A program made the translations under genes and the position numbers. The notes under the pieces are model-generated. The model searched no databases. It was not told where the DNA came from and saw only the letters and a program-made list of their open reading frames with translations. From positions 1 through 64,000 of the forward strand of contig CAITDI010000035.1 of NCBI GenBank assembly GCA_903891095.1: a stretch of 64,000 bases of DNA, written 5' to 3'. Of the stretch, positions 50,895 to 59,489 are shown one piece after another. This DNA is from an uncultured bacterium (GTDB lineage Bacteria > Planctomycetota > Phycisphaerae > Phycisphaerales > SM1A02). Every line of letters starts with the position of its first letter. Position 1 is the first letter of the stretch.

Positions 50895-52096
50895 TGTTCC
50901 GCTACGCGATCAAGATGCTCTTCGGCGACAGCGCCAAGTTCTACGGAATCCTGCTCGGGCTCGGCTTCGCGTCGCTGCTCATCGCGCAGCAGGCGTCGAT
51001 CTTCGTCGGACTGATGAGCCGCACGTTCGCGTTCATCGGCGAGGTCGGCCATGTCGACATCTGGGTGTTCGACCCGACGCAGTCGTACGTCGACGAGCCC
51101 AAGCCGCTGCGCGAGACGGCGATCGACCGCGTGCGCGGCGTGACCGGCGTCGCGTGGGCCGCGCCGCTCTACAAGGGCCTGCTCGTGGCGACGCTGCCCG
51201 ACGGCAAGCGCCAGATCTGCAACGTGATCGGCATCGACGACGACACGCTCGCCGCGGGTCCCGCAGAGATCGTCGCGGGTTCGCTCGCCGATCTCCGCCA
51301 GCCCGACGCCGTGATGGTGCAGGTCGCGTCGAGCCAGCAGAACATGATGTTCCCCGCCGAGCTCGCGCCTGGCGCGATGCCCGCGCCGGGACAGCGCATC
51401 GATCCGAAGGGCCCCAAGCGCCCCGTGCAGATCGGCGACATCATCGAGCTCAACGAGCACCGCGCGCATGTCGTCGGCCTCGTCAAGTGCGCGGAGACGT
51501 TCACGCCCGGACCGACGGTCTACACCGTCTACTCGCGCGCGCTGACCTACGCGCCGCCCGCGCGCCGCGTGATGAGCGAGATCCTGGTCAAGGCGACCGA
51601 CGGCACCGATCCCGTCGAGCTCTGCGCGCGCATCCGCGAGCAGACCGGCTACGAGGCGCTCGTCCCGTGGGACTACTCGACGCGCACGCTCGGCTACTGG
51701 ATGCGCGAGACGGGCATCCCGATCAACTTCGGCATCGCCATCGCGCTCGGCTTCTTCGTCGGCGTCGCGATCGCGGGGCAGATGTTCTACAACTTCACGC
51801 TCGACAACCTGCGCTACTTCGGCGCGTTCAAGGCCATGGGCGCGTCGACGGGAACGCTGCTCGGAATGGTCGCCCTGCAGGCGCTCGTCGCAGGGGTACT
51901 CGGACTCGGCCTCGGGCTCGGCGCCGTCAGCGCATTCGGCCTGAACGCTTCAGGCGGCAAGCTGGCGTTCAAGATGCTGTGGCAAATCCCGCTGATCGCG
52001 GCCGGTGCGGTGCTGATCATCTGCATCCTCGCCAGCGTCGTGTCGATGTGGAAGGTCGTGCGACTCGATCCGGCGGACGTCTTCAAGGGAGCATGA
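50894..52096 (+). CDS. ABC transporter permease (FtsX/MacB/DevC type)
   Basis: Protein of 400 residues: an amino-terminal membrane segment (about 16-40), a large periplasmic domain of some 220 residues, and three membrane segments at the carboxy end (about 277-300, 315-345, 360-385), the four-helix FtsX-type layout. The closest architecture is DevC, the permease of the DevBCA exporter. With the next two genes it forms a tripartite exporter lacking only an outer-membrane channel. Confidence 0.85.
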   Translation: MFRYAIKMLFGDSAKFYGILLGLGFASLLIAQQASIFVGLMSRTFAFIGEVGHVDIWVFDPTQSYVDEPKPLRETAIDRVRGVTGVAWAAPLYKGLLVATLPDGKRQICNVIGIDDDTLAAGPAEIVAGSLADLRQPDAVMVQVASSQQNMMFPAELAPGAMPAPGQRIDPKGPKRPVQIGDIIELNEHRAHVVGLVKCAETFTPGPTVYTVYSRALTYAPPARRVMSEILVKATDGTDPVELCARIREQTGYEALVPWDYSTRTLGYWMRETGIPINFGIAIALGFFVGVAIAGQMFYNFTLDNLRYFGAFKAMGASTGTLLGMVALQALVAGVLGLGLGLGAVSAFGLNASGGKLAFKMLWQIPLIAAGAVLIICILASVVSMWKVVRLDPADVFKGA

Positions 52097-52105
52097 GGTC
52101 GAACG

Positions 52106-52900
52106 ATGAATGCTCCCACCACCATGACTTCCCTCAGCTCGGCCTCCCCCGCCAACACCGCCATCCGCCTCCGCGCGGTCGAGAAGACCTTCGGCAAGGG
52201 CGAGAGCGCCGTGCGCGCGCTGCGCGGCGTCGACTTCGACGTGCCCGCGGGTGAACTCACGATGCTCGTCGGTCCGTCGGGCTGCGGCAAGACGACGCTG
52301 ATCTCGATCCTCGCCGGCCTGCTCTCGCGCGACACGGGCGAGTGCATCGTGCTCGGCCACGATCTCTCGGCGATGCGCCGCGACCAGCTCTCCGCGTGGC
52401 GCCGCGACAACGTCGGGTTCATCTTCCAGCAGTTCAACCTCGTGCCGCAGCTCACCGTCGCCGAGAACGTCTCGGTGCCGCTCGTGCTCAAGGGCGAGAG
52501 CGTGGCCGCGTCGGTCAAGCGCGCCAACGAACTGCTCGAGACGCTCGGCCTCGAAGGCCGCGGCAAGAGCTCGCCGCTCAAGCTGTCGGGCGGACAGCAG
52601 CAGCGCGTGGCGATCGCGCGCGCGCTGATCCACGAGCCGCGCCTGCTCGTGTGCGACGAGCCGACCAGCGCGCTCGACGCAGAGCTCGGCCGCCGCGTGA
52701 TGAAGCTCATCCGCGACCGCTCGCACCAGCTCGACCGCGCCGTGGTCGTCGTCACGCACGACGACCGCATCTTCAGCCTCGCCGACACGATCGCGCACAT
52801 GGACGACGGGCTCATCCGCCGCGTCGACCGCGTGCAGGCTGCGGCGGTTTCCGCCGGCGGACACGGTCCGCTCCACAATCCAGACTCGAACCAGACCTAA
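52106..52900 (+). CDS. ABC transporter ATP-binding protein (LolD/MacB/DevA type)
   Basis: Protein of 264 residues with Walker A GPSGCGKTT near 56, Q-loop FIFQQFNLVPQLT, signature LSGGQQQRVAIARAL, Walker B LLVCDEPTSALD and H-loop VVVTHDDRIFSLADT. The QQFNL and EPTSALD wording is typical of the MacB/LolD branch that drives export or lipoprotein transfer. It partners the preceding permease. The gap between the two genes is nine bases. Confidence 0.92.
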   Translation: MNAPTTMTSLSSASPANTAIRLRAVEKTFGKGESAVRALRGVDFDVPAGELTMLVGPSGCGKTTLISILAGLLSRDTGECIVLGHDLSAMRRDQLSAWRRDNVGFIFQQFNLVPQLTVAENVSVPLVLKGESVAASVKRANELLETLGLEGRGKSSPLKLSGGQQQRVAIARALIHEPRLLVCDEPTSALDAELGRRVMKLIRDRSHQLDRAVVVVTHDDRIFSLADTIAHMDDGLIRRVDRVQAAAVSAGGHGPLHNPDSNQT

Positions 52901-52918
52901 CTCCTAGATCCGCATCCC

Positions 52919-54040
52919 ATGAAACTCCGCGCTGTCATCCTTCCTCTTCTCGCCATCGGCGGCTTCGCGCTGACCGGGCTCGCCGTCGCCAAGTTCAACG
53001 CTCCGCAGAAGACCGGCCCGATGCCGGCCGCGCCCGCTTCGATCCCGTTCCCCGACCGCGTCGCGGGCACGGGCGTGATCGAGCCCGCGAGCGAGACGAT
53101 CCTGCTCGGCACGCAGGTCGGCGGCGTCGTCGCCAAGGTCTACGCCAAGGAAGGCGACCGCGTGACCGCGGGCCAGCCGCTCGTCGAGATCGACGCCCGC
53201 GACGCCGACGCACGGCTGATCGCGGCGCGCGCGCAGGTCGAGACCGCGAAGGCCCGCGTCGCCGCAGCCGAAGCGCGCGTCGCGCAGCTCGTCGCGCGCC
53301 CGCGCATCGAGGACCTCGATGAAGCCAAGGCGCTCGTCGCCGCGCGCACCGCCGCGCTCGACGACGCCAAGGGCCGCCTCGATCGCCTGCTCAAGGTGAC
53401 CGACCGCGGCACGACCGCCAACGAGCAGCCCACGCTTGAGTTCAACGTCGCGCTCGCGACCGCGCAGTTCGCCGACGCCAAGGCCAAGCTCGCCCGCGTG
53501 CAGGTCGGAACCTATCCCGAGGATCTCGCCGTCGCCAAGAGCGACGTGCACACCGCGCAGAGCGAACTCGACACCGTGCAGGCGCAGCTCAAGCAGGCGG
53601 AAGTCGCGCGCGATCTCCTGATCGTGCGCGCGCCGATCGACGCGACCGTGCTCCGCCTCGACGCGCGCCCCGGCGAGTACAAGGCCGCGGGCCCGAACGC
53701 GTCGACGCTCATCCGCCTCGGCGACATCACCAAGCTCCATGTCCGCACCGACATCGACGAGCTCGACAGCTGGCGCCTCGACGTCACGGGCCAGGCCGTC
53801 GCGTCGATCCGCGGCGGCAGCAAGCTGCAGGTCCCGCTGCGCTTCGTGCGCATCGTGCCCGACGTCGCGCCCAAGCGCACGCTCACCGGCGACAACGCCG
53901 AGCGCATCGACACGCGCGTGGTGCAGGTGATCTTTGAACTTGAGAATCCGCCGGCGTTCATCCAGCCGGGCATGCTCGTCGACGTCGCGGTTGCGGCGAA
54001 GACGAACGCGCCGGCTCCAGCTGGAACGCCGGCCAAGTAA
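52919..54040 (+). CDS. HlyD-family membrane fusion protein (DevB-like)
   Basis: Periplasmic adaptor of 373 residues: membrane anchor at about 6-25, a split lipoyl-like domain (GTQVGGVVAKVYAKEGDRVTAGQPLVEID), a long Ala/Arg/Glu-rich coiled coil at about 95-225, the second lipoyl half (LLIVRAPIDATVLRL) and a beta-barrel domain. It bridges the inner-membrane ABC transporter to an outer-membrane channel. It follows the ATPase gene by 18 bp and completes a DevBCA-like export set in the order permease, ATPase, adaptor. Confidence 0.9.
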   Translation: MKLRAVILPLLAIGGFALTGLAVAKFNAPQKTGPMPAAPASIPFPDRVAGTGVIEPASETILLGTQVGGVVAKVYAKEGDRVTAGQPLVEIDARDADARLIAARAQVETAKARVAAAEARVAQLVARPRIEDLDEAKALVAARTAALDDAKGRLDRLLKVTDRGTTANEQPTLEFNVALATAQFADAKAKLARVQVGTYPEDLAVAKSDVHTAQSELDTVQAQLKQAEVARDLLIVRAPIDATVLRLDARPGEYKAAGPNASTLIRLGDITKLHVRTDIDELDSWRLDVTGQAVASIRGGSKLQVPLRFVRIVPDVAPKRTLTGDNAERIDTRVVQVIFELENPPAFIQPGMLVDVAVAAKTNAPAPAGTPAK

Positions 54041-54061
54041 GCAACTCGCGAGGGAAACGAC

Positions 54062-55255
54062 ATGCACGCAGCACTCCGACTCGGCCTCTCCGCGCTCATC
54101 CTCACCACCTTCGTCACCACGGCGTTCGTGCGCTGCGGGCCACAGGAGGCGAGCGCGCAGGACACGAACGCGACCAAGCCGTCGGAACAGCCCGTCGCGA
54201 CCATGCGGCACGGCAATCGCCCGCGCGCGCCAAAGCCCGTCGAGGCCGCGCCGCCCGAGCAGCCCACTGCCGCTCCCACGCCGCCGCCTGCTGCGGAGCC
54301 CGTGAAGCCTGCAGCGTCGCCCGCCAAGTCGCCTGACGAACTCCCGCCCAAGTTCCCCTTCTCCGTCGGCACCGCCGGCGAGGACATCGCGGGCGTGGTC
54401 GCACGCGGCACGCCGATCTACAAGTGGGCCGACGAACACGGCTTTACCGAAGGCCCCGCCTGCGCGCCCGATGGCTCGATGTACTTCACCGACGTCGCGG
54501 GCAGCCAGGTACTGCAAGTCGACGCGATGGGCGCCAAGGTCGCGCTCAAGGACTCGAAGGGCATGAACGGCCTGTTCTTCTCGAAGGACGGCGTGCTCTA
54601 CGGATGCCAGAGCGGCGAGCAGCGGATCGTGGCGATCGATGTGTCGCCTGAAACGGCGGCGAAGAAGGAACGCGTGCGCGTGATCTGCGACAAGGGCCCC
54701 GGCGGCGCGCCGCTCGGCAAGGTCAACGATCTCGTGCTCGACCGCAGCGGCGGCATCTGGTTCAGCGCGCCCGTGATCGGACGCAAGCGCGAGGGCAACG
54801 CGCCCGACGCGGTGTACTACGTGCCCGTCACGGGCGGCGAAGCCGTGCAGGTCGTGCGCGATGACAAGGTCGTCGCGCCGAACGGCGTGCACCTCTCGCC
54901 CGACGGCAAGACGCTCTACGTGCTGCCGTATCTCTCGCTCAACATGATGGCGTATCCCGTGCTGGGGCCGGGAAAGCTCGGGCCGGGCACGGTCTTCTAC
55001 GCGATCCCCAGCGGCACGCGCGAGACGATCGGCGGCGACGGACTCACGGTCGACATCAAGGGCAACGTGTACATCACGGTGCCCGCGCGTTCGTCGGTGT
55101 TCGTGCTGTCGCCCGAAGGCAAGCCGCTCGGCATGATCCGCTTTCCCGAGCGCCCGTCGAACTGCGCGCTCGGCGGCACCGAAGGCAAGACGCTCTTCGT
55201 GACCGCGCAGAAGAGCGTGTACGCGATCGAAGTCGAGGGCTCGCGGTCGCGGTGA
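54062..55255 (+). CDS. Secreted SMP-30/gluconolactonase-like beta-propeller
   Basis: Protein of 397 residues with a signal anchor, a Pro/Ala-rich linker to about residue 100, and a six-bladed propeller. Family motifs: FTEGPACAPDGSMYFTD (metal-binding Glu), GKVNDLVLDRSGGIWFS (Asn), APNGVHLSPDGKTLYV (Asn) and GGDGLTVDIKGNVYITV (Asp), so the metal site appears complete. Relatives hydrolyse lactones. It is the last gene of the terC-to-HlyD run, 21 bp after the adaptor gene. Confidence 0.87.
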   Translation: MHAALRLGLSALILTTFVTTAFVRCGPQEASAQDTNATKPSEQPVATMRHGNRPRAPKPVEAAPPEQPTAAPTPPPAAEPVKPAASPAKSPDELPPKFPFSVGTAGEDIAGVVARGTPIYKWADEHGFTEGPACAPDGSMYFTDVAGSQVLQVDAMGAKVALKDSKGMNGLFFSKDGVLYGCQSGEQRIVAIDVSPETAAKKERVRVICDKGPGGAPLGKVNDLVLDRSGGIWFSAPVIGRKREGNAPDAVYYVPVTGGEAVQVVRDDKVVAPNGVHLSPDGKTLYVLPYLSLNMMAYPVLGPGKLGPGTVFYAIPSGTRETIGGDGLTVDIKGNVYITVPARSSVFVLSPEGKPLGMIRFPERPSNCALGGTEGKTLFVTAQKSVYAIEVEGSRSR

Positions 55256-55260
55256 CCGGA

Positions 55261-55540
55261 TGGGTTGACTCCCATGTCCAACGAGCCGCGGGCTTCCGCC
55301 CACGGGCATTCATGCAACTGGTGGTTGGGAGCTGGCCGCCGTGAGCCTTCGAAGCCGTGAGACTTCGACAAGCTTGAATGCCCGTCAGGCGTGAGCCCGG
55401 GTGCCCGTCAGGCGAAGCCTGCGGCACGGGTTGCGTGAGCCTTCGATGATTCGACCCCCACGTCCAGCGTTCCGCGGGCTTCCGCCCACGGGCATTCATG
55501 CAAGCGTGAGCCTTCGATCACCCCCCACGTCCGACATGCC
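55261..55540. repeat. Family B and C repeats, reverse orientation
   Basis: Family B cores at about 55289-55314 and 55468-55500 (complement of CCGTGGGCGGAAGCCCGCGG and variants) and family C units (GCCCGTCAGGCG) between them. They fill the space between two convergent genes. No gene is supported here. Confidence 0.75.
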
Positions 55541-55545
55541 GCGCG

Positions 55546-57075
55546 CTACGCCAGCAATCCCGGCACGACCTTCGCGTCGCCCTGCACGCCTGTAAGCCGG
55601 TGCGGCAATCCCGCCTGCGTGTACGTCAGCCGCAGGTGATCAAGCCCGAGCAGATGCAGAACCGTCGCCTGGAAGTCCTTCACGCGCACGGGGTCGCGCG
55701 CGATGCGGTAGCCGAGCTCATCGGTCGCGCCGTAGGCGGTGCCGCCCTTCACGCCGCCGCCCGCCATCCACATCGTGAACGCGTGCGGATGGTGATCGCG
55801 CCCAAGAAACGCCTTGTTTCCGCCGCGAAACTCCGCCACCGGCGTGCGGCCAAACTCGCCGCCCCAGATCACGAGCGTCTCGTCGAGCAACCCGCGGCGG
55901 CGCAGGTCGCGCACGAGCGCAGCGACGGGCTGGTCCATCTCGCGGCACTTCTTCGGGAGCTGCGTGATCAAGTCGTCCGATGGCCCCGTGCCGTGGCCGT
56001 CCCATCCCCAGTCGTAGAGCTGCACGAAACGCACGCCGCGCTCGACAAGTCGCCGCGCCAGCAAGCACGAATTCGCAAGGCTCGCCGCGCCGGGCTTGGC
56101 GCCGTACTCCTCGAGCGTCGCCGCGCTCTCGCGCGTGATGTCCATCGCGTCGGGCACCGCGGTCTGCATGCGGTACGCGAGCTCGTACTGCGAGATGCGC
56201 GCCTCGGTCTCGCGATCGTGATGGCGTTCGAAGCCCGCGCGGCCGAGCGCGGCGATCGCCTCGATGGTCGCACGGCGCGTCTCGCGCATCATGCCTTCGG
56301 GGTCCTTCACGTAGAGCACGGGGTCGCCGCTCGCGCGGCACTGCACGCCTTGATAGACGCTCGGCAGGAATCCGCTGCCCCACACGCTCTTTCCCGCGTC
56401 GGGCGTCTTGTCGCCCGACACGAGCACGACGAACGACGGCAGATCGCGCGTCTCGCTGCCGAGTCCGTAGCCGACCCACGAGCCGAAGCTCGCCGCGCCA
56501 AAGCGCGACTCGCCCGTGTGCAGCAGCAGCTGCGCGGGCGCGTGGTTGAACTGGTCGGTGGTCATCGTGTTGATGACGCAGACCTCGTCCTCGATCGTGC
56601 GGAAATGCGGCAGCAGCTCGCTCGTCCAGAGCCCCGCCTTGCCCGCTTGCGCGAACTGGTGCACGGGACCGAGCAGCGTCGGATGACCTTGGATGAACGC
56701 GAACTTCTCGCCCTTGAGGTACTCGTCTGGGCACGGCACGCCGTTGAACTTGGTCAGCGCGGGCTTGTAGTCGAAGAGCTCGAGCTGGCTCGGCGAGCCC
56801 GCGAGATGGATGTAGATGACGTTCTTCGCACGCGCGGGGAAATGCGGCGCGCGCGGCGCGAGCGGATCGGCCGGCGCGGCGGCGTCAGGCTGCTCGCCCG
56901 ATGCGCGTGACTCGCGCGCGAGCAGTTCCGACAGCGCGATTCCGCCGAGCGAGAACGCCGCCGCGCCGCCCGCGAGCGAACCGAGGAACGTGCGCCGCGT
57001 CGCATGCGCGATCTGCGCCATGCGCGCGGCGGCGGGGTCGTTCGTCTCGACGATGGTGCGTGGATCGCGCGTCAT
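55546..57075 (-). CDS. DUF1501 domain protein (Tat-exported, sulfatase-like)
   Basis: Protein of 509 residues with a twin-arginine leader (RRTFLGSLAGGAAAFSLGGIAL). The DUF1501 pattern is plain: AKNVIYIHLAGSPSQLELFDYKP, PCPDEYLKGEKFAFI, HTGESRFGAASFGSWVGYGLG, YDWGWDGHGTG, WGGEFGRTP, GRDHHPHAFTMWMAGGG and KDFQATVLHLLGLD. These are alkaline-phosphatase-fold proteins abundant in planctomycetes, with unknown substrate. The ATG overlaps the stop of the DUF1553 gene (ATGA); the two families are almost always paired. Confidence 0.94.
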   Translation of the reverse strand: MTRDPRTIVETNDPAAARMAQIAHATRRTFLGSLAGGAAAFSLGGIALSELLARESRASGEQPDAAAPADPLAPRAPHFPARAKNVIYIHLAGSPSQLELFDYKPALTKFNGVPCPDEYLKGEKFAFIQGHPTLLGPVHQFAQAGKAGLWTSELLPHFRTIEDEVCVINTMTTDQFNHAPAQLLLHTGESRFGAASFGSWVGYGLGSETRDLPSFVVLVSGDKTPDAGKSVWGSGFLPSVYQGVQCRASGDPVLYVKDPEGMMRETRRATIEAIAALGRAGFERHHDRETEARISQYELAYRMQTAVPDAMDITRESAATLEEYGAKPGAASLANSCLLARRLVERGVRFVQLYDWGWDGHGTGPSDDLITQLPKKCREMDQPVAALVRDLRRRGLLDETLVIWGGEFGRTPVAEFRGGNKAFLGRDHHPHAFTMWMAGGGVKGGTAYGATDELGYRIARDPVRVKDFQATVLHLLGLDHLRLTYTQAGLPHRLTGVQGDAKVVPGLLA

Positions 57076-59330
57076 GATTTGGTCAGGAAGTCGTCGAGGT
57101 TGAGGATCGCGTTGGCGGCGATGACGAGCGCGGCGTCGCGAGCGAGGTCGGCGGCAGGCGCGGCGGTCGATGCAGCTGCGGACGCGCCGACGAGCTTCGC
57201 CGCAAGATCCGCGTGCTCCGCGTAGCGCGCGCGTTCCTGCGTCACGAGCTCGGTGATGCGCGCGACTTCATCGGTGCGCGCCGCGCGGCCGAGCGCGCGC
57301 TCGAGCATCGCGCGCACCGCGGCGGAGTCGTCGCTGTCGGCGCGTGCGGACTGCGCGAGCTTCTGCGCGCACTCGAGGTAGACGGGGTCGTTGAGCGTGA
57401 CGAGCGCGGCGAGCGGCGTGTTGGTTCGGATGCGCCGCACCGTGCAGGTCTCGCGGCTCGTCGAGTCGAACGCGATGAACGACGGATACGGACTCGTGCG
57501 CCTGAGATAGGTGTAGATGCCGCGGCGATAGCGGTCCTCGCCCACGGGCGTGTTCCACGCGGAGCCCGAATACACGACCTGCCACACGCCGTCAGGCTGC
57601 GGCGGAAACACCGACGGCCCGCCGATCTTGTGCGAGAGAAGCCCGCTCACCGCGAGCGCGGAGTCGCGGATCTGCTCCGCCTCGAGCCGCCCACGCGGAA
57701 AGCGCGCAAGCAGCCGGTTGTCAGGATCGCGCGCGAGCGCCGCGTCGGACGCGACCGACGACTGCCGATATGTCGCGCTGGTGACGATCTCCCTGAGCAG
57801 CGCCTTCATCGAGAATCCGCGCGCGACGAGCACGCCCGCGAGATGATCGAGCAGCGCCTGGTCGCTCGCGCCCGAGCCCATCACGCCAAAGTCCTCGCTG
57901 GTCTCGACGATGCCGCGGCCGAAGAGCGTCTCCCACGCGCGGTTCGCGGCCACGCGCGCAAACAGCGGGTTGTCCTTCGACGCGATCCAGCGCGCGGCGG
58001 CAAGGCGGTCGCGCACGGGTTCATGGGTGCGGTCACCCACCATGCCAAACGCCGCAGGCACGCCGGGCTCGACCACATCGCCCGGACTCTTGAGCGAACC
58101 GCGCACCAGCAGATGCGTCTCGCGCCGCGCGGCGTCCGCGCGTTCGCGCATCACGGGCACGCTGGTCTTGACGCCCGCGCGCTCGACTTCCATGCGCGGC
58201 GCGTCGTCGTCTGCATCGGCGTCCTCGGTCTGGTTGAGCGTCGCGAGGAACGCGTAGTACTCGCGCTGCGTGATCGGGTCGTACGGATGTCCGTGGCACT
58301 GCACGCACTGGAAGGTCACGCCCATGAACGACTGCCAAGTGGTCGACACGCGGTCGAACACGGCGGCCATGCGGAACTCCTCGTTGTCGGTGCCGCCCTC
58401 GGTGTTGGTGAGCGTGTTGCGGTGGAACGCGGTCGCGACGCGATCCGCGTCGGTCGCGCCCGGCAGCATGTCGCCCGCAAGCATGCGCACCGCGAACTGG
58501 TCGTACGGCATGTCGGCGTTGAGCGCGTCGATCAGCCAGTCGCGCCACGCCCAGATGTCGCGGTGGTTGTCCTTCTCGTAGCCCTGCGTGTCGGCGTAGC
58601 GGCCGAGGTCGAGCCAGATGCGCGCGAAGCGCTCGCCGTACGCGGGGCTCGCGAGAAGCCCGTCGACAAAGCGCTCGTACGCGCCAGGCGTCTGGTCGGC
58701 GACGAACGCCGCGCGCAGCGCGTCGTCCGCGGGCATGCCGATCAGGTCGATCGCGACGCGGCGCGCGAGGGTCTCGCGGTCGGCTTCGGGCGCGAGCGCG
58801 AGGCCCGCGCGCGCGAGCCGCACGGAGGTGAAGCGATCGATGTCGTTCGAAGCCAGCGTTGCAGGCGAGGCACCCAGCGCACCCGCGGGAAGCGCGGGAA
58901 GACTCGGATCCACCCGCGGCGCGAACGACCAATGCGTCCCCCACTGCCCGCCCTGCGCGATCCAGCGCGAGATCGTGCGCACTTCGTCCGCCGAAAGCGG
59001 CGAGCCATCGGGCGGCATGCGCTCGTTGGCGTCGCTCGACGAGACCCGCGCGAAGAGCTCGCTCCGCACCGGCGAACCTGGCACGACCGCGATGTGGCCC
59101 GACTTGAGCACGCTGGTCACGCGCGCGTGATCGGAGAGATTCAGCCCCGCCATCTCGCGCACGCCGCCGTGACAGCGGAAGCAGCGCGCGGCGAGCGTCG
59201 GCAGCACCTCGCGCGCAAACTCCACCGGCGCATCGTCCCGCGCCGCCTCGCGCTCGCCATGCAGCAGCGCGCCACCCGCCGCGAGCACCGCGGCGGCCGA
59301 AGCGGCGAAGATCATGCTCGCGGCGCGCAT
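57072..59330 (-). CDS. Planctomycete cytochrome with DUF1549 and DUF1553 domains
   Basis: Protein of 752 residues with a signal peptide, a cytochrome-c-like domain with CFRCH heme site near residue 55 and PSCyt1 features (GLNLSDHARVTSVLKSG), then DUF1549 (ARVAIDLIGMPADD, QGYEKDNHRDIWAWRDWLIDALN, LTNTEGGTDNEEFR) and DUF1553 (VRDRLAAARWIASKDNPLFARVAANR, DFGVMGSGASDQALLDHLA, SATYRQSS). Such proteins are exported and thought to serve breakdown of complex polymers with DUF1501 partners. I chose ATG 59330: TATGCT is six bases upstream and the signal peptide then starts properly. Confidence 0.92.
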   Translation of the reverse strand: MRAASMIFAASAAAVLAAGGALLHGEREAARDDAPVEFAREVLPTLAARCFRCHGGVREMAGLNLSDHARVTSVLKSGHIAVVPGSPVRSELFARVSSSDANERMPPDGSPLSADEVRTISRWIAQGGQWGTHWSFAPRVDPSLPALPAGALGASPATLASNDIDRFTSVRLARAGLALAPEADRETLARRVAIDLIGMPADDALRAAFVADQTPGAYERFVDGLLASPAYGERFARIWLDLGRYADTQGYEKDNHRDIWAWRDWLIDALNADMPYDQFAVRMLAGDMLPGATDADRVATAFHRNTLTNTEGGTDNEEFRMAAVFDRVSTTWQSFMGVTFQCVQCHGHPYDPITQREYYAFLATLNQTEDADADDDAPRMEVERAGVKTSVPVMRERADAARRETHLLVRGSLKSPGDVVEPGVPAAFGMVGDRTHEPVRDRLAAARWIASKDNPLFARVAANRAWETLFGRGIVETSEDFGVMGSGASDQALLDHLAGVLVARGFSMKALLREIVTSATYRQSSVASDAALARDPDNRLLARFPRGRLEAEQIRDSALAVSGLLSHKIGGPSVFPPQPDGVWQVVYSGSAWNTPVGEDRYRRGIYTYLRRTSPYPSFIAFDSTSRETCTVRRIRTNTPLAALVTLNDPVYLECAQKLAQSARADSDDSAAVRAMLERALGRAARTDEVARITELVTQERARYAEHADLAAKLVGASAAASTAAPAADLARDAALVIAANAILNLDDFLTKS

Positions 59331-59420
59331 CGTCGAAGCATACCGCCGAGCCAAACCAAACCTTCATCGAAAGATCGGCGATCACCTGCACTCGGGCGCT
59401 TGAGGCGGTCGCGCCTCCGC

Positions 59421-59426
59421 TACTCT
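59421..59426 (+). promoter_or_regulatory. Putative -10 box for a leaderless leader peptide
   Basis: TACTCT, then nine bases, then the ATG at 59436 of a 17-codon frame. TTGAGG lies 15 bases further upstream as a possible -35 box. Confidence 0.45.
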
Positions 59427-59435
59427 CGCCGCCCC

Positions 59436-59489
59436 ATGACGCGCTCGCGCACCGACACCAGCTCCGATTCAGGCGCGGTCCGACGATGA
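59436..59489 (+). CDS. Possible 17-residue leader peptide
   Basis: A short open frame (MTRSRTDTSSDSGAVRR) begins nine bases after a -10-like box and ends in an ATGA overlap with the start of the Na/Pi transporter gene. Coupled translation would let ribosomes that start on a leaderless mRNA reach the transporter. The composition (Ser, Arg, Asp) is not a known attenuator type. It could also be chance. Confidence 0.35.
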   Translation: MTRSRTDTSSDSGAVRR

